DNA of 64,000 nucleotides. Source: Planctomycetota bacterium (GTDB lineage Bacteria; Planctomycetota; Phycisphaerae; Phycisphaerales; SM1A02). A model generated the notes under the pieces. The model had not been told where the DNA came from. It did not search any database and saw only the letters and a list, made by a program, of their open reading frames with translations. Each line of letters opens with the position of its first letter. Within the stretch, counting starts at the first letter, position 1. Positions 51,875 through 60,789 of this stretch are shown here, piece after piece. A program made the translations under genes and the position numbers. Where the stretch lies: positions 16,663 through 80,662 of the forward strand of contig JACZRS010000020.1 of assembly GCA_022574595.1 (NCBI GenBank), written 5' to 3'.

Positions 51875-54409
51875 ATGAATCGAACGCTGCAACGAGATAA
51901 TCGACGCTCTTGGGAAGCTCAAGTCATGGGGTTTGGACTCTACAAAGGCATAGCGATGCTTGGCATGACTGCCATCACGGCCACTGTTCCTACCCAAGCT
52001 CAAACCTGCGAACCGCACTGGTCGGAGCAATATGCCTCTCCTTATATAGATGGCTGGCCTACTGCCATAACCATTTTCGACGACGGTTCAGGATCAGGCC
52101 CTCGGCCTTATATTGGTGGTATGCACTTAGTTGGCCCGGGGATAACGCTAAATGACATAGCCCAGCTAAATGAAAACAACGGATGGTCTCCACTCGCTGA
52201 CGGGTTCGATGACTTTGTATTTGCTCTTACAACATTTGATGATGGCAGCGGCGACTCCGATGCGCTTTATACAGTTGGAAGCTTCACTATCGCAGGAAAG
52301 ATCAGTGCCAACAAAGTCGCCAAATGGGATGGACAAATGTGGTCAGCGTTAGGCGAAGGGCTGGACGGCTCAGGTTACTCGGTTGCTGTTTTTGATGATG
52401 GGACTGGTGCAGCGTTATATGTAGGCGGTATATTCGAAAACGCAGGAGGTATAAGCGCAAACAACATTGCTAAATGGGACGGCCAGAATTGGTCTCCTCT
52501 GGATATCGGGATCGAAGAAGATGTGGTATATGCCTTGACGGTTTTTGACGATGGATCCGGTCCGGCTTTATATGCCGGTGGATACTTCCAAAGCGCAGGA
52601 GGAGTAAGTGCTCAGAACATCGCCAAGTGGGATGGTGTAAATTGGTCGCCGCTAGGAGAAGGTACAGACTCTATTATTCGTTCTCTAGTTGTATTTGATG
52701 ATGGCTCAGGGTCAGCGCTTTATGCCGCAGGTGATTTTTTAGAAGCGGGTGGTGATTACGCCAGAAGAATCGCAAGGTGGGATGGAATCTCATGGTCACA
52801 ATTAGGTACAGGGATCAGCAACAGAGTTTTAGACCTGACAGTTGTTGATTTCGTCAATGGCCCAGCTTTGTTTGCTGCAGGCTACTTCTTCGAAGCAGGT
52901 GGAGTCGCCTGCAGTCGAATCGCCAAATGGGACGGCAAGTCGTGGTCTCCACTTGGTGCCGGGTTAAATATGATAGGCGGGCCCATTACTTTTGCACTTT
53001 CCCCATTTGATGACGGCTCTGATAATGGACCAGTTCTCCTGGTTGCTGGAAGATTTGATTACGCAGGTGATATCCCCGCAGAAAATTTCGCGCGATGGGA
53101 TGGCAAAGAGTGGTCAACTGCTGGAGGCATATTCCCAACCAAGTTTTCGGGTAGAGCGATGACTGTTGTCGAAGAAGGCGGAAATGTGGATCCAGGGCTT
53201 TATTGTGGCGGTTTCTCTGACTTTTTCGGGGTTCCGGTAGTAAACAATATTACACATTTGAAAGATGGTGAATGGGTGCCAGTGGGCCCGGGGACAAGCG
53301 GCAGCGTTCAAACACTTAAGCACTTTGATGATGGGTCCGGACCAGCTCTGTTTGTTGGAGGTGGGTTTTTTGAGGCAGGTGGGATGCCCGCAAATCGTGT
53401 TGCTAAATGGGATGGTAATTCGTGGTCTCCCCTGGGAGATGGTGTGGATGATACTGTCATGACTATGTGCGTTTTTGATGATGGCGCTGGAGATGGACCT
53501 CTCTTGTATGCCGGAGGAGCCTTTAAACATTCGGGCGATACATCAATGTACTGCATTGCAAAATGGGATGGGAAGAATTGGAATGCTTTAGGACAAAACA
53601 TTAACCAATATTCACAAAGTGTGCGGACCATGATAGTCTTTGATGATGGCACCGGTTACGGAGATGCGCTATATGTCGGAGGCGATTTCTTCATAGGACT
53701 CAATACAGGCGAGTTTATTAATATAGCGCGGTGGGATGGATCTCAATGGTCACAAGTAGGCGCAGGTTCTAATAGCATTGTATATGCCTTTGCCATTTAC
53801 GATGATGGATCTGGACCTGCTCTCTATGCCAGTGGGCAATTCCCAAATACTGATGGCATTTATGTCTACGGTTTAGGACGTTGGGATGGAGAGGATTGGT
53901 CGATTGTGCCTGGTGGTGAAATATCCAATGGCTCTGATTTCATTACGATCTTCACTTTGCAGGTCTTTAATGATGGCCTGAGTGACCGTCCAGCTCTTTA
54001 TGTCGGCGGAAGGTTTAATATGATCGGTTCAACGGCTGCAAATCAAATTGCGCGATGGCATGGCAAAACCTGGTCGGCTTTAGGAAGTGGACTTGAAAGT
54101 ATTCCTCAAGTCGATCCGTATGCGTTCTCAATGGCAGTATTCGATGACGGTGGACCTCAAGGTGAAAGCCTCTACGTTACTGGCAGTTTTCTGCTCGCAG
54201 ATGGAAATTCCTCAAACAATTACGCGCAGTGGATCCCTTGCATAAATCCAATCCTCGGCGATCTCAATGGTGATGGATCAGTCAACACCGCAGATCTACT
54301 CATCCTTTTCGCTAATTGGGGGCCATGCGCTGAATGTTCCGCCGATCTTGATAATGACGGTTTCGTCGGTACCAGTGATCTACTGATTCTTTTAAGCAAT
54401 TGGAAATGA
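51875..54409 (+). CDS. Exported 14-repeat (double seven-bladed) beta-propeller with dockerin-like C-terminus
   Basis: 844 residues from ATG 51875 with AAAGGGCA upstream; the GTG at 51842 is less likely. Signal ends near TVPTQAQT. The body consists of 14 consecutive repeats of about 50 residues with the pattern FDDGSGPALYVGG-FxxAGG-xANxIAKWDG-xxWSPLG. Fourteen units are best explained by two seven-bladed propellers, although this is inference. Repeat 8 is the most diverged. The C-terminus has two dockerin-like repeats: GDLNGDGSVNTADLLILFANWG with a CAEC segment, then ADLDNDGFVGTSDLLILLSNWK; the WGxC cysteine is in the first, not the last, repeat. The gene is bracketed by the 250-bp direct repeats at 51567 and 54423. 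Confidence 0.83.
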   Translation: MNRTLQRDNRRSWEAQVMGFGLYKGIAMLGMTAITATVPTQAQTCEPHWSEQYASPYIDGWPTAITIFDDGSGSGPRPYIGGMHLVGPGITLNDIAQLNENNGWSPLADGFDDFVFALTTFDDGSGDSDALYTVGSFTIAGKISANKVAKWDGQMWSALGEGLDGSGYSVAVFDDGTGAALYVGGIFENAGGISANNIAKWDGQNWSPLDIGIEEDVVYALTVFDDGSGPALYAGGYFQSAGGVSAQNIAKWDGVNWSPLGEGTDSIIRSLVVFDDGSGSALYAAGDFLEAGGDYARRIARWDGISWSQLGTGISNRVLDLTVVDFVNGPALFAAGYFFEAGGVACSRIAKWDGKSWSPLGAGLNMIGGPITFALSPFDDGSDNGPVLLVAGRFDYAGDIPAENFARWDGKEWSTAGGIFPTKFSGRAMTVVEEGGNVDPGLYCGGFSDFFGVPVVNNITHLKDGEWVPVGPGTSGSVQTLKHFDDGSGPALFVGGGFFEAGGMPANRVAKWDGNSWSPLGDGVDDTVMTMCVFDDGAGDGPLLYAGGAFKHSGDTSMYCIAKWDGKNWNALGQNINQYSQSVRTMIVFDDGTGYGDALYVGGDFFIGLNTGEFINIARWDGSQWSQVGAGSNSIVYAFAIYDDGSGPALYASGQFPNTDGIYVYGLGRWDGEDWSIVPGGEISNGSDFITIFTLQVFNDGLSDRPALYVGGRFNMIGSTAANQIARWHGKTWSALGSGLESIPQVDPYAFSMAVFDDGGPQGESLYVTGSFLLADGNSSNNYAQWIPCINPILGDLNGDGSVNTADLLILFANWGPCAECSADLDNDGFVGTSDLLILLSNWK

Positions 54410-54422
54410 GGAAGAAGGCATC

Positions 54423-54683
54423 AAGGCCCCGATGGAATCGGGATCTCCGCTTCGCTTCGACATCGTGGCATCGAAAAAAACCCGTTTAGCCGGCGGGCTT
54501 GACCCGCTGCGTTATGGAAGATGGCACTAGGCACTAGGTAATAGGCAATAGTGAAGATTAACTCGTTTTCCGCGACTCCAAAGAAGCGCTGTAAAAGCAC
54601 GTTAAACGGTCACAAATCAACTTTTTGCAACAAAATAAAAAAAATACGCAATGGCGCGCAAGATCCGTGAATAGATGGCGTAT
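54423..54683 (+). repeat. Long direct repeat, copy 2
   Basis: About 261 bases matching 51567-51815. It carries an extra microrepeat, GGCACTAGGCACTAGG with GTAATAGGCAATAG, near 54525-54550. It ends 101 bases before the first beta-helix gene, so both genes have a related 5' region. Confidence 0.8.
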
Positions 54684-54783
54684 CTACAACTGGCGGCCGA
54701 TCGTCTCCTTAAGTCGGTGGAACCACATACGGGTTCCAAGTACGACGAAAAAACATAGCTAATGGCTGCCAAGGAGCTGCTCG

Positions 54784-57249
54784 ATGGCCAAAATGACAAG
54801 CCAGACAATTGCGTTTATGACAATTCTAACCCTCACGGCTGCGGTCCAGGCAGGATCGGTGCTCTATGTGGATGATGATGCTTCGCCCAATGGTGATGGT
54901 ACGAGTTGGAAAACTGCGTTTCGGTTCCTGCAGGATGCGCTCACGGAGGCGGGCAACGGCGGGATCGTTGAGTTGCGCATAGCACAGGGATTGTATCGAC
55001 CGGATCAAAGTGAACTGAATCCAGAAGGCACGATAGATCAACACGCAACTTTTGATCTAGTTCAAGACGTAGCGTTAGTTGGCGGTTATGCAGGCATCGG
55101 CGCGCCTGATCCTGATGAACGCGATATCGATCTCTACGAGACGATCCTAACAGGGCTTCTGGTGCCGGTGACACAATGTGATTTCCCGAGTGACTGCTGC
55201 AATGCCCATAAGACTCCTGGCTGCGATTGTGGATCGTGCGAATCTATAGTTTGTGCCTTCATCCCTAATTGCTGCATGTTTGAATGGGATGAGTTCTGTG
55301 CAGAGGCAGCTGCAGTTTTCTGTGACCATCTCTGTCCTGAGCCGACCATTGATAGCAGTTTTCATGTGGTTACAGTTTTCCAAACAATTGCAACTCTTGA
55401 CGGTCTAACGATTAGCGATGGAGTTGCCAACTGGCCACTACACGAGGAAGAACGCACCGGCGGAGGTGTTCTAAATATCGCTGGCGACTTGACAGTGATC
55501 GATTGCTTGTTCATCAATAATTACGCCGGTAATGGTGGCAGCATCTACAATCTGGAGAGTAGCGCAACAATTCAAGGCTGCGAGTTCATCAATAACTTAG
55601 CCGACTTTGGCGGTGCCATCTACAACCTTGGTGGCGACATAGACATAACAGATTGTATGTTTGTTGATAACGAGGGCGATGCTCGGGGAGGCGGTATATA
55701 CAACAACGCAAGTGATGCAATTATCACGAATTGTCAATTCATTGGGAATTTTTGCCGGGGAGATGGCGGTGGTGGGATGTATAATGAAAACTGTTCACCA
55801 ACTATAATCGGCTCAACATTCGAACAGAATATAGTTAACATCTTCCTTGGTGGTAATGGTGGTGGTGGCATTCTCAACAAGGCGAGCAGCCCATTTGTTC
55901 TTGATTGTAATTTTATCGGCAACTCAGCCATAGATTTGGAAGACTTCAATAATACTAGCGGAGGAGGTGGGATTTCTAATCGAGATGATAGCAATCCTAT
56001 CATTGTCAACTGTACATTCATAGATAATATGGCAATCGGCAACGAGCAGTTGTTCAGATGTGCCGGTGGAGCCTTATCAAGCATCGGCAGCAATCCTATT
56101 GTCATCGAATGCACTTTTCTTAACAACGAAGCGGAACTTTGGGGCGGGGGTATCGCTACGGCTAAAGGTACTGCTATAATCGTTGGATGTGAATTTATAG
56201 AAAACACTGGTGGACAAGGTGGTGCCATCATGTCTTATCAAGCAGATTCCTCGACGATCGCCCAGTGCAATTTTCTGCGCAACCATGCATATTGGGGCGG
56301 TGCAGTAGCTGAATACAGCAACAGCTCTTCGGCATTCGCCAACTGTACATTTTACGAAAACAGTGCACTAGGCGGCGGTGCTGCTGCCAGTTGGAATGGT
56401 GCCCGGCCGACCTTTACAAACTGTATTTTCACCGGAAATTTGGCTGAAGACCTCGATGGCTTTGCAGGCTTAGGCGGAGCTTTGGCAAGTTTGTCAAGTT
56501 TGACGGCTCCCAGCAACGATATGGAGTTGGTCAACTGCACAATCAGTACAAACTTCGCGTCCATATCCGGTGGCGGTGTTTTTGTAGGTCGCCCATATAA
56601 TGGTCAGGGCGACATTGCTTCTGCCACAATAACCAACTCCATCATTTGGAATAATCTCGATCAAAATGGAAATGGTGAGTCAGCACAAGTTTTTATTGAC
56701 CAAAGCGCGCCCGACTTCTCCGCATCAGTTAACTATTCAACCATTGAAGGACTTACGGGAAGTCTTGGTGGGATCGGCAACATCGGCAGCGATCCACTGT
56801 TCGTTGATCCCGATGGCGCTGATGACATACCCGGTAATGAGGATGACAATCTGCGCTTGCAGCCTGGTTCCCCAGCAATTGATGCAGCGTTCAACAACGC
56901 TGTGCCTTTTGATCTGGCAGATCTAGATGAAGATGATGATACAAACGAGTTCACGCCTGTCGATCTTGATGGCAATCCGCGATTCGCTGATGCGCCAAAA
57001 AGCCCAGATACCGGCTGCGGCGTACCCGTGATTGTGGATATGGGTGCGTATGAATTTCTTGGCTACCCAATTCAACCCTGCCTCGGCGATACAACTGGCG
57101 ATCTAATTGTAAACACCAGTGATCTGCTAGTCCTATTTAGCACATGGGGTACATGCGACGGTTGCTGCCTTGCGGACTTCGATACTAACGGCTTAGTAAA
57201 CACCAGTGATCTGCTCATCCTATTCGCCAACTGGGGGCTATGTAAATGA
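54784..57249 (+). CDS. Exported parallel beta-helix protein with Cys-rich insert and dockerin-like C-terminus, tandem copy 1
   Basis: 821 residues; AAGGAG lies seven bases before the ATG. Signal MTILTLTAAVQAGS. The N-terminal LYVDDDASPNGDGTSWKTAF to LRIAQGLYRPDQ block is typical of planctomycete right-handed parallel beta-helix proteins. A Cys-rich insert (CCNAHKTPGCDCGSCES, CCMFEWDEFCAEAA) is like the one in the 46962 protein. About fifteen helix turns follow, each with a GGAIYN/GGGIYN-type step and a C-x-FxxN segment. ADFDT and PDTGCGVPVIVDMGAYEFLG close the helix. Two dockerin-like repeats end in NWGLCK. Some such helices bind or cleave polysaccharides; no catalytic residues are identified. 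Confidence 0.83.
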   Translation: MAKMTSQTIAFMTILTLTAAVQAGSVLYVDDDASPNGDGTSWKTAFRFLQDALTEAGNGGIVELRIAQGLYRPDQSELNPEGTIDQHATFDLVQDVALVGGYAGIGAPDPDERDIDLYETILTGLLVPVTQCDFPSDCCNAHKTPGCDCGSCESIVCAFIPNCCMFEWDEFCAEAAAVFCDHLCPEPTIDSSFHVVTVFQTIATLDGLTISDGVANWPLHEEERTGGGVLNIAGDLTVIDCLFINNYAGNGGSIYNLESSATIQGCEFINNLADFGGAIYNLGGDIDITDCMFVDNEGDARGGGIYNNASDAIITNCQFIGNFCRGDGGGGMYNENCSPTIIGSTFEQNIVNIFLGGNGGGGILNKASSPFVLDCNFIGNSAIDLEDFNNTSGGGGISNRDDSNPIIVNCTFIDNMAIGNEQLFRCAGGALSSIGSNPIVIECTFLNNEAELWGGGIATAKGTAIIVGCEFIENTGGQGGAIMSYQADSSTIAQCNFLRNHAYWGGAVAEYSNSSSAFANCTFYENSALGGGAAASWNGARPTFTNCIFTGNLAEDLDGFAGLGGALASLSSLTAPSNDMELVNCTISTNFASISGGGVFVGRPYNGQGDIASATITNSIIWNNLDQNGNGESAQVFIDQSAPDFSASVNYSTIEGLTGSLGGIGNIGSDPLFVDPDGADDIPGNEDDNLRLQPGSPAIDAAFNNAVPFDLADLDEDDDTNEFTPVDLDGNPRFADAPKSPDTGCGVPVIVDMGAYEFLGYPIQPCLGDTTGDLIVNTSDLLVLFSTWGTCDGCCLADFDTNGLVNTSDLLILFANWGLCK

Positions 57250-57279
57250 ACAAGGAATCATGTCAAAAAGAAAAACCGG

Positions 57280-57303
57280 CGCAGCCCGCTTCAGCGGGCG
57301 GCG
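57280..57303 (+). repeat. GC-rich palindrome between the beta-helix genes
   Basis: GCCCGC-TTCA-GCGGGC with flanking CGC/GCG. There is no T tract, so it resembles the palindromic repeats more than a terminator. Confidence 0.5.
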
Positions 57304-57377
57304 TCTTGAATAGTGAACCATATTCCTCCTCCAAGTACGACAAAGAACATCGTTGATGGTTACCAGGGAGACATACA

Positions 57378-59486
57378 ATGGCCAAGAAAACAAAAACAGC
57401 AGCAGCAATGATGACAATTCTAACCCTCACAGCTGCGGTCCAGGCAGGATCGGTTCTCTATGTGGATGATGATGCCCCGGCCGATGGCGATGGGGCTAGC
57501 TGGAAAACTGCCTTTCGTTTCCTGCAGGATGCAATCGCGGAGGCGGCCGGTGGTGGGATTGGTGAATTGCGCATTGCACAGGGAACGTATCGACCTGATC
57601 GCAGCGAAAAAAATCCAGAAGGATCTGGTAATCGTGAATCGTCATTCCAACTCAACAACGGCGTAGCCTTGATGGGGGCCTATGCGGGAATCGGGGCTGA
57701 TGATCCCGATGAGCGTGATTTCGAGTTGTACGAGACGATTCTTTCCGGCGACCTGCTGGGAGATGATGGAGAGGATTTCCAGAATAACGATGAGAACAGC
57801 CTTCATGTATTAATTGGTCTTGCAGAAAGTGAAGTCGGATTGATTGAGGGATTTACCATTAGCGGCGGGAACGCAAACATAAACAGCAGTTCAAACAGAA
57901 ATGGCGGAGGCGCTTACTTTGTTGATGTGAGTCCCACTTTTATTTCGTGCAAATTCTCATTCAACTTCGCGGATAGTTCCGGCGGAGCAGTTTATAGCGT
58001 CGGCGAAGGCAATCTGTATTTCGAAAACTGCATCTTCAGTGGCAACATGGCTACACATGGAGGAGCTGTGTACATTTTCGCAAACAACCCGGATCCAAAA
58101 TTAGCGTCCTTCCTCAACTGCCTTTTCAATAACAACACCACAACTAATTTACCATTCTTCAGTGGCTCAGGTGGAGCTATTAAGATCGGATACCATGTCA
58201 CAGCCACGATTACAAAGTGTAGCTTTCTGGGCAACACAGCTGCGAGTGGTGGAGCCAGTTCTATCACCAATAACGCTGTATTACTAATGTTTGACTGCAT
58301 TTTACAGAATAATAGCGCGCTCAGGGGCGGCGCGTTACATAGCCAATCCAGTACGCTTACTCTCAGTAATTGCAACTTGAGCGATAACACTTCAGAAACT
58401 GGCGGCGCTGTAGCGATTTATTCCAGCGCTGTGCTGGACGCTAAGGATTGCTTGTTCGTCGCAAATGTGGCAAGCGAACAGGGAGGCGCAGTCTACGTCC
58501 GCGGCGGTGCAGTTGCAATGACTGATTGTCTCGTGGTTGACAATACCGCAGAGCTGTTTGGAGGCGGAGTATGTATCGATGATTCCGATATGCAGTCGAC
58601 TTTCGTCGGCTGCACAATTCAGTCGAACAGCGGGGACTTTGGCGGCGGATTGTTCATAAGAGAAGCCGAAGTTACCCTTTACAACAGCAAAATACTTGGC
58701 AACATGGCGCAGACCTGGGGCGGCGGTATGTATATCGCTTTAAGTGAAGTTGATATCACTAACTGCATCCTCAGCGGAAATCTCGCTGACAACGGCGGCG
58801 CAATGTATAACTTCCAAACCTCTCCGATCTTGAGCAACTGCACCATAAGCGCCAATAGCGCCTCTCAGAATGGAGGCGGAGTTTTCAATCAACTCGAAGC
58901 CCATCCCTTAATAACCAACTGTGTCCTTTGGGGGAATACCGACAGCGGCCCTGCTGATGAGTCGGCGCAAGTATTCAGCTTGTTTGCAAGCGAACCAGTT
59001 GTCAGTTACTCCTGTATTGAAGGACTTACCGGGAAGCTTGGGGGCATTGGGAACATCGGCGATGATCCGCTGTTCGTAGATTCGAAAAATGACGATTATC
59101 GCCTCAGCGCTGAGTCTCCTGCCATTGATTCTGGCATCAATAACGCTGTACCGAGCGATGTGGTTGATCTTGACGACGACAATGACACGGCCGAGTTCAC
59201 GCCGATCGATCTTGACGGCAATCCGCGTTTTTCTGATGCGCCTAAAACCCCAGATAGCGGCTGTGGTGTGCCCGTGATTGTGGATATGGGTGCGTATGAA
59301 TTTGCAGGAGATGCAATCCAACCAGTGCGCGGCGACATCGATGGAGATCTCATTGTTTCTACGATTGATCTTCTTGCACTGTTTAGTTCATGGGGGCAGT
59401 GCGAAAGCTGCTGTCTGGCCGACCTTGACAACGACGGCACGGTTGGCACGGCTGACATTCTAATACTGCTGAGCAATTGGGGGTAG
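57378..59486 (+). CDS. Exported parallel beta-helix protein with dockerin-like C-terminus, tandem copy 2
   Basis: 702 residues; GGGAGA precedes the ATG. The signal and first 110 residues are nearly identical to those of the 54784 protein (MTILTLTAAVQAGSVLYVDDD), and the leaders share a CAAGTACGAC(A/G)AA...ACATAG/CG..(A/G)ATGG.T.CCA segment. This copy lacks the Cys-rich insert. About fourteen beta-helix turns with GGAVY/GGGMY steps follow, then the FSDAPKTPDSGCGVPVIVDM closing segment. Two dockerin-like repeats: GDIDGDLIVSTIDLLALFSSWG followed by CESCC, then ADLDNDGTVGTADILILLSNWG at the very end, without the terminal cysteine. Confidence 0.83.
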   Translation: MAKKTKTAAAMMTILTLTAAVQAGSVLYVDDDAPADGDGASWKTAFRFLQDAIAEAAGGGIGELRIAQGTYRPDRSEKNPEGSGNRESSFQLNNGVALMGAYAGIGADDPDERDFELYETILSGDLLGDDGEDFQNNDENSLHVLIGLAESEVGLIEGFTISGGNANINSSSNRNGGGAYFVDVSPTFISCKFSFNFADSSGGAVYSVGEGNLYFENCIFSGNMATHGGAVYIFANNPDPKLASFLNCLFNNNTTTNLPFFSGSGGAIKIGYHVTATITKCSFLGNTAASGGASSITNNAVLLMFDCILQNNSALRGGALHSQSSTLTLSNCNLSDNTSETGGAVAIYSSAVLDAKDCLFVANVASEQGGAVYVRGGAVAMTDCLVVDNTAELFGGGVCIDDSDMQSTFVGCTIQSNSGDFGGGLFIREAEVTLYNSKILGNMAQTWGGGMYIALSEVDITNCILSGNLADNGGAMYNFQTSPILSNCTISANSASQNGGGVFNQLEAHPLITNCVLWGNTDSGPADESAQVFSLFASEPVVSYSCIEGLTGKLGGIGNIGDDPLFVDSKNDDYRLSAESPAIDSGINNAVPSDVVDLDDDNDTAEFTPIDLDGNPRFSDAPKTPDSGCGVPVIVDMGAYEFAGDAIQPVRGDIDGDLIVSTIDLLALFSSWGQCESCCLADLDNDGTVGTADILILLSNWG

Positions 59487-59553
59487 GAAGATTGCGCAAT
59501 ACATAAGGAAACGGCATAGGCCGAACACTATAACGAATCAAGGAGCTACCATA

Positions 59554-60789
59554 ATGAGTTCAAGAACTACCCAAACCAACTTCAGCCTAACCGAGCTGTT
59601 CTGTTCGATCTTAATCGTTGCTGTATTAACGAGCGCGGCGCTACCCATGCTTACCAAAGCACGCGGCGACTCAATGCTTCAAGAGTCTATGCAGAACCTT
59701 GCGATCCTTGGCATGGCACACGTCATGTACGCGGCTGACTACAACGGGCGGCAGGTGACACATGTCGTTGATGATCTTGCTATCTTCGGGAGCGTTGCTA
59801 ACTACAACAATGCACATGGCTGCCCGGATTATTATGGCAACCCGTGGGATCCCGGTTGTCATCCGCCAACCTTTGCAGGCTGGTGCGAGGGCAATATGTG
59901 GGCGTACTGGCCAGCTAATCCCGGGCACTACTGGGTGGTTGAGCCGATCGGTTTTCCAGGAGTATCCGGGGTCGAGTCATTCGGCAACTTCCGCCTGACT
60001 AACGAGAAAGCCCTGCATGATTACTTCGGCGAGCGATTTTACTCCCCGGTTTTCTACGCGCCTGCTGATACAGGACCATATGAGGAAGCCGCCCAATACT
60101 TCGATGAGCCGTGCGAATTCGCTATTGAAGGCAACCCGCCTGACTGGTCATCATATTGTTGGTCGCCTGCTGCGATGTTCCACCCTGATGTGATGCGCGC
60201 AAACGCTGATGGTGGTTGGCAAAGTCCATGGGACTTTGCACAAGGATTTGAGTCGCCCGGCTTGTTCCAGGCGGCCTACGCAGATCTCAAGACCCAGTTA
60301 ATTGAACACAACTGGCTTCAAGGTCCGCCTGCGGACTGCAACCCCGGGTTCGAACCGATCTTCGGCCCATACCCGTGTGCCCCATTTCAATTCAATCACG
60401 GCATCGACTCTACACCTGCTGCGATCTTCTTCGACGGTCACGTAGCGTTGCTTCCCAACACTGAAGTGTACGCAGCTGACCAACAGATCCTGAAACAGAC
60501 CGGAGGTGAAGATGGGTTATGGCATCGAGGTACACCGTTCGGCGAAGACGGCTACTACATCCCCTTCGGTTACGACGGTGTTCCCTTAAGTCACCACATC
60601 CTCACTACGGACGGGATTTTGGGTCGAGACACACTCAACGGCAAGGGTTTCGCTGGCAAATCAAAATTCTCCATGGATCCTGACTTCCAGGCCAACAAAC
60701 TAATCAGCATAATTGATTCTCTTGGAATCGGAGGTAAAGAGACAAGTTCCATAAACCACAGTTCTCTACTCCAAGGAGTACATCCATGA
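59554..60789 (+). CDS. Pseudopilin-like exported protein (H-x-DG type)
   Basis: 411 residues; AAGGAGCTACCATA precedes the ATG. The N-terminus NFSLTELFCSILIVAVLTSAALPMLTKA has a proper prepilin-like helix with Glu at +5 (FSLTE). The middle is rich in Trp, Tyr, Asp and Pro. The segment AIFFDGHVALLPNTEVY near residue 290 matches the H-x-DG tail of planctomycete pseudopilins of the DUF1559 type, followed by about 110 further residues. It is coupled to the next gene by ATGA with AAGGAG upstream. It sits inside a run of dockerin-like exported proteins but has no dockerin tail. Confidence 0.75.
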   Translation: MSSRTTQTNFSLTELFCSILIVAVLTSAALPMLTKARGDSMLQESMQNLAILGMAHVMYAADYNGRQVTHVVDDLAIFGSVANYNNAHGCPDYYGNPWDPGCHPPTFAGWCEGNMWAYWPANPGHYWVVEPIGFPGVSGVESFGNFRLTNEKALHDYFGERFYSPVFYAPADTGPYEEAAQYFDEPCEFAIEGNPPDWSSYCWSPAAMFHPDVMRANADGGWQSPWDFAQGFESPGLFQAAYADLKTQLIEHNWLQGPPADCNPGFEPIFGPYPCAPFQFNHGIDSTPAAIFFDGHVALLPNTEVYAADQQILKQTGGEDGLWHRGTPFGEDGYYIPFGYDGVPLSHHILTTDGILGRDTLNGKGFAGKSKFSMDPDFQANKLISIIDSLGIGGKETSSINHSSLLQGVHP

